Shown one piece after another: positions 1 to 7,524 of a DNA stretch of 64,000 nt. Origin of the DNA: Streptococcus sp. 68 (GTDB lineage: Bacteria > Bacillota > Bacilli > Lactobacillales > Streptococcaceae); assembly GCF_013277415.1 (NCBI RefSeq), contig NZ_VMMX01000005.1:15381-79380 (forward strand), read 5' to 3'. The notes under the pieces are model-generated. The model did not search any database. It saw nothing but the letters and a program-made list of their open reading frames with translations, and had not been told where the DNA came from. Within the stretch, counting starts at the first letter, position 1. Every line of letters starts with the position of its first letter. Made by a program: the position numbers and the translations under genes.

Positions 1-79
1 TTTTATTATGAGAAGACTTACTTTTTTACTGAGATTGAATTTTTCCTAGCCTCAACATCGTATAAACCCCAAATTCAAT

Positions 80-106
80 CTGACCTGGTTTGAAGAGATT
101 TTCGAA
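80..106 (-). repeat. Degenerate BOX (boxA end) remnant
   Basis: About 27 bases ending in GGTTTGAAGAGATTTTCGAA match the outer end of boxA read in reverse, compared with the intact copies later in this window. No boxC end follows, so this is a fragment and not a whole element. It lies upstream of the pgm promoter. Confidence 0.5.
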
Positions 107-117
107 ACAGATAAGGT

Positions 118-146
118 TTTACTAAAACTAAAAAAAATGATATAAT
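118..146 (+). promoter_or_regulatory. Likely pgm promoter
   Basis: An extended -10 box, TGATATAAT (TATAAT at 141-146), lies 40 bases before pgm. A weak -35 (TTTACT, 118-123) is 17 bases upstream. The ribosome-binding site AAAGGAG follows at 173-179. Confidence 0.6.
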
Positions 147-185
147 CAAACTGATTAAATGTTTTAAAAATAAAGGAGAATTTTA

Positions 186-1904
186 ATGTCTTACCAAGAA
201 AATTACCAGAAATGGGTTGATTTTGCAGAGCTTCCTGACTACCTTCGTCAAGATTTGGAAAATATGGACGAAAAAACAAAGGAAGATGCCTTCTATACAA
301 ATCTTGAATTTGGTACTGCAGGTATGCGTGGCCTGATTGGTGCTGGTACAAACCGCATCAACATCTACGTTGTTCGTCAAGCTACTGAGGGATTGGCTCG
401 TTTGATTGAGTCAAAAGGTGGAAACGAAAAAGAACGTGGTGTCGCAATCGCCTACGATAGCCGTCACTTCTCACCAGAGTTTGCCTTTGAATCTGCGGCA
501 GTTCTTGCCAAACACGGCATCAAATCTTACGTATTTGAAAGCCTTCGTCCAACTCCAGAATTATCATTTGCAGTTCGTCACCTCAACTGTTTCGCGGGTA
601 TCATGGTCACAGCCAGCCATAACCCTGCACCATTTAACGGTTACAAGGTTTACGGTGAAGACGGTGGACAAATGCCTCCACACGATGCGGACGCTTTGAC
701 TACTTATATCCGTGCAATCGAAAACCCATTTGCAGTTGAAGTTGCTGATGTGGAGGCTGAAAAAGCTTCGGGCTTGATTGAAGTTATCAGCGAAGCTGTT
801 GACGTAGAATACCTTAAAGAAGTTAAGGACGTAAACATCAACCCAGCCTTGATTGAAGAATTTGGTAAAGACATGAAGATTGTCTACACACCACTTCATG
901 GTACTGGGGAAATGTTGGCTCGTCGTGCTCTTGCCCAAGCAGGATTTGACTCTGTTCAAGTCGTAGAAGCTCAAGCAACTGCTGACCCAGACTTCTCAAC
1001 TGTAAAATCTCCAAACCCAGAAAGCCAAGCAGCCTTTGCCCTTGCTGAAGAACTTGGTCGTCAAGTTGGTGCAGATGTTCTTGTCGCAACTGACCCAGAC
1101 GCTGACCGTGTTGGTGTTGAAGTTCTTCAAAAAGATGGTAGCTACCTCAACCTTTCAGGTAACCAAATCGGCGCTATCATGGCTAAATACATCTTGGAAG
1201 CCCACAAAAACGCTGGAACTCTTCCTGAAAATGCAGCCCTTTGCAAATCGATTGTATCAACTGACTTGGTAACGAAGATTGCTGAAAGCTACGGCGCAAC
1301 CATGTTCAACGTTTTGACAGGTTTCAAATTTATCGCTGAGAAAATCCAAGAATTCGAAGAAAAACACAATCACACTTACATGATGGGATTTGAAGAAAGC
1401 TTCGGTTACTTGATTAAACCATTCGTACGTGATAAAGATGCTATCCAAGCCGTTCTAGTCGTTGCTGAACTTGCTGCCTACTACCGTTCACGTGGTTTGA
1501 CCCTTGCTGACGGCATCGAAGAAATCTACAAAGAGTACGGTTACTATGCAGAAAAAACAATCTCTGTTACCCTTTCAGGTGTCGATGGTGCTGAACAAAT
1601 CAAAGCGATTATGGCTAAATTCCGCAACAATGCTCCAAAAGAATGGAACGCAACAGCTATCACTGTCGTAGAAGACTTCAAGGCTCAAACTGCTACTGCT
1701 GCTGACGGAACTGTTACAAACTTGACAACACCTCCAAGTGATGTTTTGAAATACACACTTGCTGACGGTTCATGGATTGCCGTTCGCCCTTCAGGGACAG
1801 AACCAAAAATCAAGTTCTACATTGCAGTTGTAGGTGAAACCAACGAAGAATCACAAGCTAAAATTGCTAACATCGAAGCAGAAATCAATGCTTTTGTAAA
1901 ATAA
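186..1904 (+). CDS. pgm: Phosphoglucomutase (alpha-D-phosphohexomutase)
   Basis: Converts glucose-6-phosphate to glucose-1-phosphate in the cytoplasm, feeding UDP-glucose synthesis for capsule and glycolipid precursors. The 572-residue protein has the full set of family motifs. The phosphoserine loop TASHNPAPFNGYK is near residue 145, the metal-binding DPDADR near residue 305, the sugar-binding GFEESFGY near residue 400, and the phosphate-binding RPSGTEPKIKF near residue 535. The start ATG follows AAAGGAG at good spacing. It is monocistronic, with its own promoter and a strong terminator. Length is normal for the bacterial alpha-PGM group. Function is inferred from the family; in pneumococcus the pgm at this position is the major enzyme. 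Confidence 0.95.
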   Translation: MSYQENYQKWVDFAELPDYLRQDLENMDEKTKEDAFYTNLEFGTAGMRGLIGAGTNRINIYVVRQATEGLARLIESKGGNEKERGVAIAYDSRHFSPEFAFESAAVLAKHGIKSYVFESLRPTPELSFAVRHLNCFAGIMVTASHNPAPFNGYKVYGEDGGQMPPHDADALTTYIRAIENPFAVEVADVEAEKASGLIEVISEAVDVEYLKEVKDVNINPALIEEFGKDMKIVYTPLHGTGEMLARRALAQAGFDSVQVVEAQATADPDFSTVKSPNPESQAAFALAEELGRQVGADVLVATDPDADRVGVEVLQKDGSYLNLSGNQIGAIMAKYILEAHKNAGTLPENAALCKSIVSTDLVTKIAESYGATMFNVLTGFKFIAEKIQEFEEKHNHTYMMGFEESFGYLIKPFVRDKDAIQAVLVVAELAAYYRSRGLTLADGIEEIYKEYGYYAEKTISVTLSGVDGAEQIKAIMAKFRNNAPKEWNATAITVVEDFKAQTATAADGTVTNLTTPPSDVLKYTLADGSWIAVRPSGTEPKIKFYIAVVGETNEESQAKIANIEAEINAFVK

Positions 1905-1913
1905 AGCCCTATA

Positions 1914-1946
1914 AAAGATGAGACCAAGCGATCTCATCTTTTTTTC
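1914..1946 (+). terminator. Intrinsic terminator of pgm
   Basis: AAAGATGAGA pairs with TCTCATCTTT across an 8-base loop and is followed by a T run, 10 bases after the pgm stop. Confidence 0.9.
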
Positions 1947-2015
1947 GTATCAAATCTAAGCAATTTTAGAAACTTTATGGCATACTAGACTTATCAATGA
2001 AAGCGAGGTAATCTC

Positions 2016-2363
2016 ATGGAACAATTTTTAGATAATATCAAAGACCTTGAAGTCACTACAGTTGCGCGTGCGCAAGAAGCTCTTGACAAAAAAGAAACTG
2101 CAACCTTCTTTATCGGTCGCAAAACTTGCCCTTACTGCCGTAAATTTGCAGGTACTTTGGCAGGTGTCGTAGCTGAAACCAAAGCTCACATCTACTTCAT
2201 CAATAGTGAAGAAGCAAGCCAACTCAATGAGTTGCAAGCATTCCGCTCACGCTACGGAATCCCAACTGTACCCGGCTTCGTTCACATTTCGGATGGACAA
2301 ATCAATGTCCGTTGCGACTCTTCAATGTCAGCACAAGAAATCAAAGATTTCGCAGGATTGTAA
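2016..2363 (+). CDS. bta: Thioredoxin-fold protein, bacteriocin transport accessory type
   Basis: A 115-residue cytoplasmic protein with a thioredoxin-like fold. The redox motif CPYC is at residues 38-41 and a cis-proline loop (GIPTVPGF) lies near residue 85. There is no signal peptide or membrane segment. In streptococci this family is annotated as bacteriocin transport accessory protein because relatives sit in bacteriocin clusters. No bacteriocin gene is nearby here, so a general disulfide or thiol role is equally possible. It starts 7 bases after a GAGG ribosome-binding site and has its own terminator. Confidence 0.85.
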   Translation: MEQFLDNIKDLEVTTVARAQEALDKKETATFFIGRKTCPYCRKFAGTLAGVVAETKAHIYFINSEEASQLNELQAFRSRYGIPTVPGFVHISDGQINVRCDSSMSAQEIKDFAGL

Positions 2364-2392
2364 AAAATCAGCTAACAAGTTTTAAAATCACA

Positions 2393-2440
2393 AAAACGCA
2401 TAATGTAAGGTGCAAAAACCTTGATATTATGCGTTTTATT
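2393..2440 (+). terminator. Intrinsic terminator of bta
   Basis: AAAACGCATAAT pairs with ATTATGCGTTTT around an inner AAGGT/ACCTT stem, followed by a T-rich stretch. Nothing else was recognised between here and the convergent terminator at 2589. Confidence 0.85.
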
Positions 2441-2588
2441 GTTCCTAAAACAGTTACATCAGCATTTCATTACAGAACATTTTAATTTTGAAAGTCAAAT
2501 CAATTTTTAACAATGCTTTAGAAATCACAGTGGGCTATTCCATATTCAATTATCCAGATTCAATCGCTATTATCGTTTTCCTAGATTA

Positions 2589-2622
2589 CAAAAAAACTAC
2601 GTTTTGCTAATCAAAACGCAGT
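2589..2622 (-). terminator. Terminator of the amino-acid ABC operon
   Basis: Read on the minus strand, ACTGCGTTTTG pairs with CAAAACGTAGT (one G-U pair) and is followed by seven T. It lies 19 bases after the stop of the substrate-binding gene. Confidence 0.85.
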
Positions 2623-2640
2623 CTCAGCCACTATTTTATC

Positions 2641-3477
2641 TTACTGTCCTTCTTTTACTTCTTTGGTTGCTACATCTTCTCCAAACCATTTTTGGCTGAT
2701 TTCTTGGAACTTGCCGTCCTTGTAAAGCCTAGAAAAAGCTTCATTTATCTTCTTAACCAGAGTTGTATCTTCCTTACGGGCTCCAACCGCAAAAGCTTCT
2801 GTTTCTAGTCCAACTGTAAAAACATTATAATCGTTTAAAACGCCTTCTGCTTCTAAATAATAGTTTGCATAGACACGGTCAATCAATAAACCGTCAATTC
2901 GATCATTTTTCAAATCAATCAAGGCTTCATTAAAGGTTTGGTATTGATTCGCTTCCTTATTAGCGACAATATCCTTTAAAATCGCTGGGTTTGCTTCAAA
3001 GTCCGCATAACCAGATGAACCAGCTTGAGCTCCTAATGTCTTTCCAGCCATATCCTTTGCAGTCGTGATACCAGATGATTTCTTCGTAACCAATACCTGC
3101 TCATTCTTCATATATGAGTTACTGAAAGCCACCTTTTCACGGCGTTCATCTGTAGCAGAATAACCATTCCAAATCAGATCAATCGTTCCTTTTGTCAATT
3201 CAGCTTCTTTCAAATCCCAATCAATCGGTTGCCAATTTACCGTAATTCCGTATTTTTCAAAAACAGCTGTAGCTAAATCAATATCAAATCCTGCATAAGA
3301 ACCATCTTTCTGAGCAAATCCCATTGGAACAAAAGTACTATCAAATCCAATAGTAATAGACTTGTTAGACTCGTACTTAGACCAATTATCTCCACTAGTT
3401 TCGCTAGAATTTTTCCCACAAGCTACTAAGAACAAAGCAGTCATCAGACTGACTAATACAAGCATCCATTTTTTCAT
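2641..3477 (-). CDS. aatB: Amino-acid ABC transporter, substrate-binding lipoprotein
   Basis: A 278-residue solute-binding lipoprotein of the bacterial extracellular protein family 3 (polar amino acids, often cystine or glutamine). Residues 1-20 form a lipoprotein signal peptide with lipobox LVAC, so Cys20 should be lipidated. The GFDIDLATAV motif near residue 65 and the LIWNGYSATDERREKVAFS segment near residue 105 are typical of the amino-acid alpha-carboxylate-binding site. It is the last gene of a three-gene operon after the ATPase (12-base gap) and permease. The substrate cannot be read from sequence; cystine is a reasonable guess from family similarity. The symbol follows pneumococcal naming at this locus. 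Confidence 0.88.
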   Translation of the reverse strand: MKKWMLVLVSLMTALFLVACGKNSSETSGDNWSKYESNKSITIGFDSTFVPMGFAQKDGSYAGFDIDLATAVFEKYGITVNWQPIDWDLKEAELTKGTIDLIWNGYSATDERREKVAFSNSYMKNEQVLVTKKSSGITTAKDMAGKTLGAQAGSSGYADFEANPAILKDIVANKEANQYQTFNEALIDLKNDRIDGLLIDRVYANYYLEAEGVLNDYNVFTVGLETEAFAVGARKEDTTLVKKINEAFSRLYKDGKFQEISQKWFGEDVATKEVKEGQ

Positions 3478-3489
3478 CCATTTTTCCTC

Positions 3490-4119
3490 CTATTTAGGTT
3501 CTACTTTCAATAATACATCTGCGATATTTTCAGCAAACTGCAAATCGTGGGTTACCACAATCTGGGTCATCCCAAGTTCCCTATTTTGCAAGATTAGCTT
3601 CTCCACTTCCAAGCGCAATTCTGGATCTAGGGCAGAAGTTGGTTCATCGTAGCCAATGATTTCTGGGTCAATCATCATAGCACGCGCCAAGGCCACCCGC
3701 TGCTTTTGCCCACCAGATAATGAAAATGGATAGGCATCTGCATGCCCTGCTAGTCCTAATTGTTCCAAGAGACCACGCGCCTTCTTATCAGCCTCCTCCT
3801 GCTTCATCCCCATGGTCTTCACAGGCGATAAAGTCAAATTGTCCAGAACTGATAAATGAGGGAACAGTTGAAAATCTTGGAATACAAATCCCAGTAGATT
3901 GCGCTTCTGTAATTCATCCAGCTCTAAAGGTTGTCCATTATAAAAGATTTGCCCTGAATCAATAGTTTCAAGACCTGCAAGCATACGTAAAAGAGTTGTC
4001 TTACCTCCACCGGAAGGCCCAACGATAGCCAGGATTTGCTTTTCAGGAATACTTAGACTGAAATCAGACAGGATTTGTTTGTCTCCAAATTTCTTATTGA
4101 TATTTCGTAATTCTAACAT
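3490..4119 (-). CDS. Amino-acid ABC transporter, ATP-binding protein
   Basis: A 209-residue ATPase that powers the adjacent permease. Walker A (GPSGGGKTTLL) is near residue 34, the Q-loop is at FQDFQLF, the signature LSGGQKQRVALARA is near residue 133, Walker B with catalytic Glu is at IIGYDEPTSALDPE, and the switch His is in VVTHDL. It is shorter than the roughly 240 residues of GlnQ-type ATPases because the C-terminal tail is brief, but no core motif is missing. It lies between the permease (9-base gap) and the binding protein, in a single operon. Confidence 0.92.
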   Translation of the reverse strand: MLELRNINKKFGDKQILSDFSLSIPEKQILAIVGPSGGGKTTLLRMLAGLETIDSGQIFYNGQPLELDELQKRNLLGFVFQDFQLFPHLSVLDNLTLSPVKTMGMKQEEADKKARGLLEQLGLAGHADAYPFSLSGGQKQRVALARAMMIDPEIIGYDEPTSALDPELRLEVEKLILQNRELGMTQIVVTHDLQFAENIADVLLKVEPK

Positions 4120-4128
4120 GGCAGCCTC

Positions 4129-4770
4129 CTATCTATAATAACTATACTTCTTCTCAACTTTTTTGGAAATAATTGTCACAATCCCAATTAAAATCAAGTA
4201 AATGGCTCCTGCCAAGAACATAGGAACCAGACTGGCGTCACGGTTGGCAGCTGTTCGACTCGCCAAGATAAGGTCTGAAATGCCTAGAGCATAAACCAGA
4301 GAGGTATCCTTGACCAAACTCATGACTTCATTAAAGACACTAGGAAGAACAATCTTGGTCACCTGTGGTAAGATAATATAACGTACTGTGTCAAAAGGGC
4401 TAAACTTCAAGACCTTGGCAGCCTCATACTGTCCTCTTGGAATAGTGTCAATTCCCCCACGGAAAATTTCTGCAAAGTAAGCCGCATAGTTGAGAACAAA
4501 GGCAATAATGGCAGCAGGAAGGCGATCCAAACGAATCCCAATACTCGGGAGCACATAATAGATAAAAATCAGTTGCAAGAGTAAGGGGGTTCCCCGCATA
4601 ATCCAGATGTAAATGTTAATCAGATAATGGAGGGGCTTCCAATGGACTTGCAAGGCAAAGGCAATCAAAACGCCCAAAGGAATCGAAAATAGCAAGACCA
4701 GTGCAAAGACCTGTACAGTCGTGCTCGCACCATTCAGTAAACTCGGTAATATCTCAAATAAATAAGACAT
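4129..4770 (-). CDS. Amino-acid ABC transporter, permease
   Basis: An integral membrane subunit of the HisM/GlnP family and first gene of the operon. The cytoplasmic EAA loop that docks to the ATPase is visible as YEAAKVLKFSPFDTVRYIILPQ near residue 130. Several hydrophobic segments span the protein. An upstream in-frame ATG exists at 4839, but the start at 4770 is chosen because it follows AGGAGG at 7-base spacing and the promoter -10 lies upstream of it, inside the longer frame. The resulting 213 residues fit the family. Confidence 0.92.
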   Translation of the reverse strand: MSYLFEILPSLLNGASTTVQVFALVLLFSIPLGVLIAFALQVHWKPLHYLINIYIWIMRGTPLLLQLIFIYYVLPSIGIRLDRLPAAIIAFVLNYAAYFAEIFRGGIDTIPRGQYEAAKVLKFSPFDTVRYIILPQVTKIVLPSVFNEVMSLVKDTSLVYALGISDLILASRTAANRDASLVPMFLAGAIYLILIGIVTIISKKVEKKYSYYR

Positions 4771-4798
4771 ACTGCACCTCCTAAAAGTAATTGTTCCT

Positions 4799-4827
4799 AT
4801 TATAGCATGAATAAACAAAATAACCAA
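4799..4827 (-). promoter_or_regulatory. Promoter of the amino-acid ABC operon
   Basis: Read on the minus strand: -35 TTGGTT (4827-4822), 17-base spacer, -10 TATAAT (4804-4799). It supports the downstream start of the permease. Confidence 0.8.
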
Positions 4828-4860
4828 CCATTTTTGCAAAAAAATTCTATCATATACAAA

Positions 4861-4895
4861 TAAAAACCGTAGCTATCAAAAGAGATAAACTACAG
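4861..4895 (-). terminator. Probable terminator of the TPR gene
   Basis: On the minus strand CTGTAGTTTATC pairs with GATAGCTACGG (one bulge), followed by TTTTTA. It lies just past the stop of the TPR gene. Confidence 0.6.
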
Positions 4896-4915
4896 TTCTA
4901 TATGTTTAAACATTC

Positions 4916-6145
4916 TTACAATCTCTCAAACAGTTCTTGCATTTGCACATCATCTGGAATCAGTTTTAAGTAAGCGTGAGCATAGACTTTTGCTTCTTCA
5001 AAATGTCCCAATTCACGCAAGAGATAGATATAGTGTTCCAAAAATTCTGGATTGTCCTTCAAATCTCCTGCCAACTCTTGGTAATGCTCATAAGCAGTAT
5101 CCAAATCGTCCATTTCTTGATAGGAACGAGCAATCATCCACTTGGTCAAGAGATTTTCTGGCTCCTCACTTTGCAAGTCTATAATATCCTCATAACGCTC
5201 CTGCTCCAGATAAATAGTTGCTAGACGGAGTAAGATTTCTTCCGTATCCTCAGCATCTGCTTTAGCAGTAAGGAGGTAGTTCTCTGCTCCACTAGCATCA
5301 TGCAATTCATAAGAAAATTGTGAAGCAGCTAGCAAGAGGCGAGTTTCAAAGGGATTTTTCTCTAAGCCTTGCTTAGCGATACGCAGGGCTTCTTGAACTT
5401 GATGTTCCTTATGTAAGGCCTGACTGTACCCATACTCATATCCTTCAAAATCAGGAGAAATGGTATCGATCTGCTTAAAGTAGAGGACGGCCTTTTGGTA
5501 TTCTTCTCGATCAAAGTAAAGACTGGCCAGCTCAAAAGCTGTTAGGTCATCGTATTCTAACTCCAGAGCTTTTTCTAAAAACTCTGTGGCCGTTTCAAAT
5601 TTCCCTAACTGAGCATAGGCAAAGCCAATTCGTTGATAGGTGGAAATGCCCGTTTGCTCATAAATCGAGCGATTATCTAACTGGGCATAGCCTTGAATGG
5701 CCTCTTGGTAATTTTCCAACTCACTATCCAACTCTGCTAAGCCCAATATCAAGAGAGGATCCTCTGAATAAGTCAAGGCCTCCAGCAATTTCTCACGCGC
5801 CACATCTGTCAAACCTTCCATCTGGTAGAGGTCTGCCTTAAGAAGCAAAGACGAGACATACCAGTCACTGTTAGCTTGGATTTCTTCAAGATAGGCAAAG
5901 GCTTCCTCGATTTGACCATCCTCGCTAGCAATTGCAGCTAGATTAAGATGAAGCTCTGGGAAATCCTCTACGATTTTCAGGTAAATTTCCTTGGCCTGAG
6001 GATAAAAACCAATTCCTTCAAGATAGGTGGCTAACTCATACAAAAGCTCACTTGGATCATTTTCTAAAGCTTCGGCGAAATAATGCTCTGCCTTAACTAA
6101 ATCTTGCTCCTCCAAAGCCTGTAACATCTGTTGACTATTGTTCAC
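4916..6145 (-). CDS. Tetratricopeptide repeat protein
   Basis: A 409-residue cytoplasmic protein made almost wholly of tandem TPR helices. Repeats such as YQRIGFAYAQLGKFETATEFLEKALELEYDDLTAF-type units recur about every 34 residues through the whole length. TPR arrays act as protein-binding scaffolds; the partner is unknown. The start codon is GTG, 9 bases after GAGG. The first 11 bases overlap the end of the AI-2E family gene, so the two are translationally linked. There is no signal peptide or transmembrane segment. Confidence 0.88.
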   Translation of the reverse strand: MNNSQQMLQALEEQDLVKAEHYFAEALENDPSELLYELATYLEGIGFYPQAKEIYLKIVEDFPELHLNLAAIASEDGQIEEAFAYLEEIQANSDWYVSSLLLKADLYQMEGLTDVAREKLLEALTYSEDPLLILGLAELDSELENYQEAIQGYAQLDNRSIYEQTGISTYQRIGFAYAQLGKFETATEFLEKALELEYDDLTAFELASLYFDREEYQKAVLYFKQIDTISPDFEGYEYGYSQALHKEHQVQEALRIAKQGLEKNPFETRLLLAASQFSYELHDASGAENYLLTAKADAEDTEEILLRLATIYLEQERYEDIIDLQSEEPENLLTKWMIARSYQEMDDLDTAYEHYQELAGDLKDNPEFLEHYIYLLRELGHFEEAKVYAHAYLKLIPDDVQMQELFERL

Positions 6146-7301
6146 TCTTAGCTTCCTCTCCCTCTAGTTCATATAGGCCACTGACTACCTTATACCATTC
6201 GAAAATGGCTGAAATGACAACTTTAGCAGAGGCATAAACTGGAATACCAAGTAAAACTCCCCAGATACCAAACATAGATCCTGAAGTTAACAAAACAAAG
6301 AGAACATTAATGGGATGGATGTTTAATTGACTTCCCAAAATCAATGGAGAGACAAAACGGCCTTCAATAGTTTGTTCTACGATAAAGACAATCACTACTT
6401 TCAAAAGCATGACTGGACCAGCAATCAAGCCCAATACTAGGGCAGGAAGCATGGCTAGGAAACTACCCAAATAAGGAACCAGATTTAGAATACCAGCAGT
6501 AACACCCAGCGTAACTGCATAGCGTAGACCGATAATCTTGAAGAAGATCATAAACATTACTGCTACAATAATAGCCACTGTCACTTGCCCTCGAACATAG
6601 TTGGACAACTGTTGATTCACGTCTGACAAAACTTGTCCAACAGGTTCTTTCAATTTTCTTGGCATGAATTGGGTCAAATAGTGACGCAGGCCTTTCCCAT
6701 CACGCAAGAGATAAAAGAGCATGAAAGGAACGATAATCAAGGCAACAATCACTTGAGAAGCCCCGCTAATAAAGGCACTCACCCAGTTGACTGCCTGAGA
6801 TGAAACCTTACTTGCCCAAACTGTAGCCTGGCTAGAGAAGTTTGTCAAAACCTGCTCTAACTGAGGTCTGAAATCATCTGGCAGATGCTGGGCTACCAAT
6901 CCATTAACAATCCTATCTATATCTTCTAAGTAAACAGGAACGTTTCTTGCAAAGGTCAAAACCTGACGTTGCAGATTTGGAATGGCGACTGCCAAGCCCC
7001 AAATGATAAAGAGAGCTATGATGACAAAGACAATGCTGATGGCTATGACGCGATTGACTTTGTGTTTTTCCATCCAATCAACAATAGGATTCAACAAATA
7101 ATATAACAAACCAGACAGAATGACTGGCAACATCACAACTGCTAAAAAGTCTAAAACAGGTGAAAATAGAAAACTAATCTTACTTAAAATAAAAAGATTG
7201 AGTCCCAATAATAAGGTTACTAAAAATACCGTAATGGCCTTGTTATCTAAAAACCACTTAAAAAACCAAGATAGGCTAAAATGTTTCTCTTTTTGCTCCA
7301 T
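6135..7301 (-). CDS. AI-2E family transporter-like membrane protein
   Basis: A 388-residue polytopic membrane protein of the AI-2E transporter (PerM/YueF) family. There are two N-terminal hydrophobic segments (about residues 20-75), a soluble amphipathic middle (about 95-175), and a C-terminal membrane bundle holding the family-typical stretch NLVPYLGSFLAMLPALVLGLI near residue 270. Members export small molecules or act in Na+/H+ exchange; the family name does not prove autoinducer-2 transport. It is the first gene of a two-gene unit with the TPR protein. Confidence 0.85.
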   Translation of the reverse strand: MEQKEKHFSLSWFFKWFLDNKAITVFLVTLLLGLNLFILSKISFLFSPVLDFLAVVMLPVILSGLLYYLLNPIVDWMEKHKVNRVIAISIVFVIIALFIIWGLAVAIPNLQRQVLTFARNVPVYLEDIDRIVNGLVAQHLPDDFRPQLEQVLTNFSSQATVWASKVSSQAVNWVSAFISGASQVIVALIIVPFMLFYLLRDGKGLRHYLTQFMPRKLKEPVGQVLSDVNQQLSNYVRGQVTVAIIVAVMFMIFFKIIGLRYAVTLGVTAGILNLVPYLGSFLAMLPALVLGLIAGPVMLLKVVIVFIVEQTIEGRFVSPLILGSQLNIHPINVLFVLLTSGSMFGIWGVLLGIPVYASAKVVISAIFEWYKVVSGLYELEGEEAKSEQ

Positions 7302-7327
7302 AAATACTTCCTTTCTATCGTTCTCTC

Positions 7328-7333
7328 ATTATA
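7328..7333 (-). promoter_or_regulatory. -10 box of the AI-2E/TPR operon
   Basis: TATAAT on the minus strand, 27 bases before the start codon, followed by the ribosome-binding site AAAGGAAG. No convincing -35 is visible. Confidence 0.55.
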
Positions 7334-7356
7334 CCATTTTTGAAGTAAAATAACTC

Positions 7357-7372
7357 TTTTTTTAAGTGCTTA
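7357..7372. repeat. 16-bp direct repeat, left copy (right copy 9610-9625)
   Basis: TTTTTTTAAGTGCTTA here recurs as TTTTTTAAAGTGCTTA at 9610-9625, 15 of 16 bases identical. The pair brackets the BOX element and the extra OppA-like gene. Confidence 0.6.
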
Positions 7373-7476
7373 TACTCTTCGAAAATCAAATTCAAACCAC
7401 GTCAGCTTCGCCTTGCCGTACTCAAGTACAGCCTGCGGCTAGCTTCCTAGTTTGCTCTTTGATTTTCATTGAGTAT
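7372..7476 (+). repeat. BOX element, boxA-boxC type (no boxB)
   Basis: A 105-base element with terminal inverted repeats ATACTC/GAGTAT. It contains the boxA core (CGTCAGCTTCGCCTTGCC) and the boxC core TGCGGCTAGCTTCCTAGTTT, directly joined by a short GTACTCAAGTAC hairpin in place of boxB. BOX elements are small non-coding mobile repeats of pneumococcus and relatives. Confidence 0.9.
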
Positions 7477-7494
7477 TACATGGAGACAGCGATA

Positions 7495-7520
7495 TAAAAA
7501 ATCCCCTCAAAAGAGGAGAT
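7495..7520 (-). terminator. Terminator of the extra OppA-like gene
   Basis: On the minus strand ATCTCCTC-TTTT-GAGGGGAT followed by a T run, 5 bases after the stop codon. Confidence 0.9.
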
Positions 7521-7524
7521 TCGA

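Noticed and set aside
7372..7476. RUP (107-bp pneumococcal repeat) as identity of the 105-bp repeats
   Set aside because: The core sequences match the BOX PCR primer sites (boxA and boxC), and length fits boxA plus boxC. RUP has different sequence as far as I recall.
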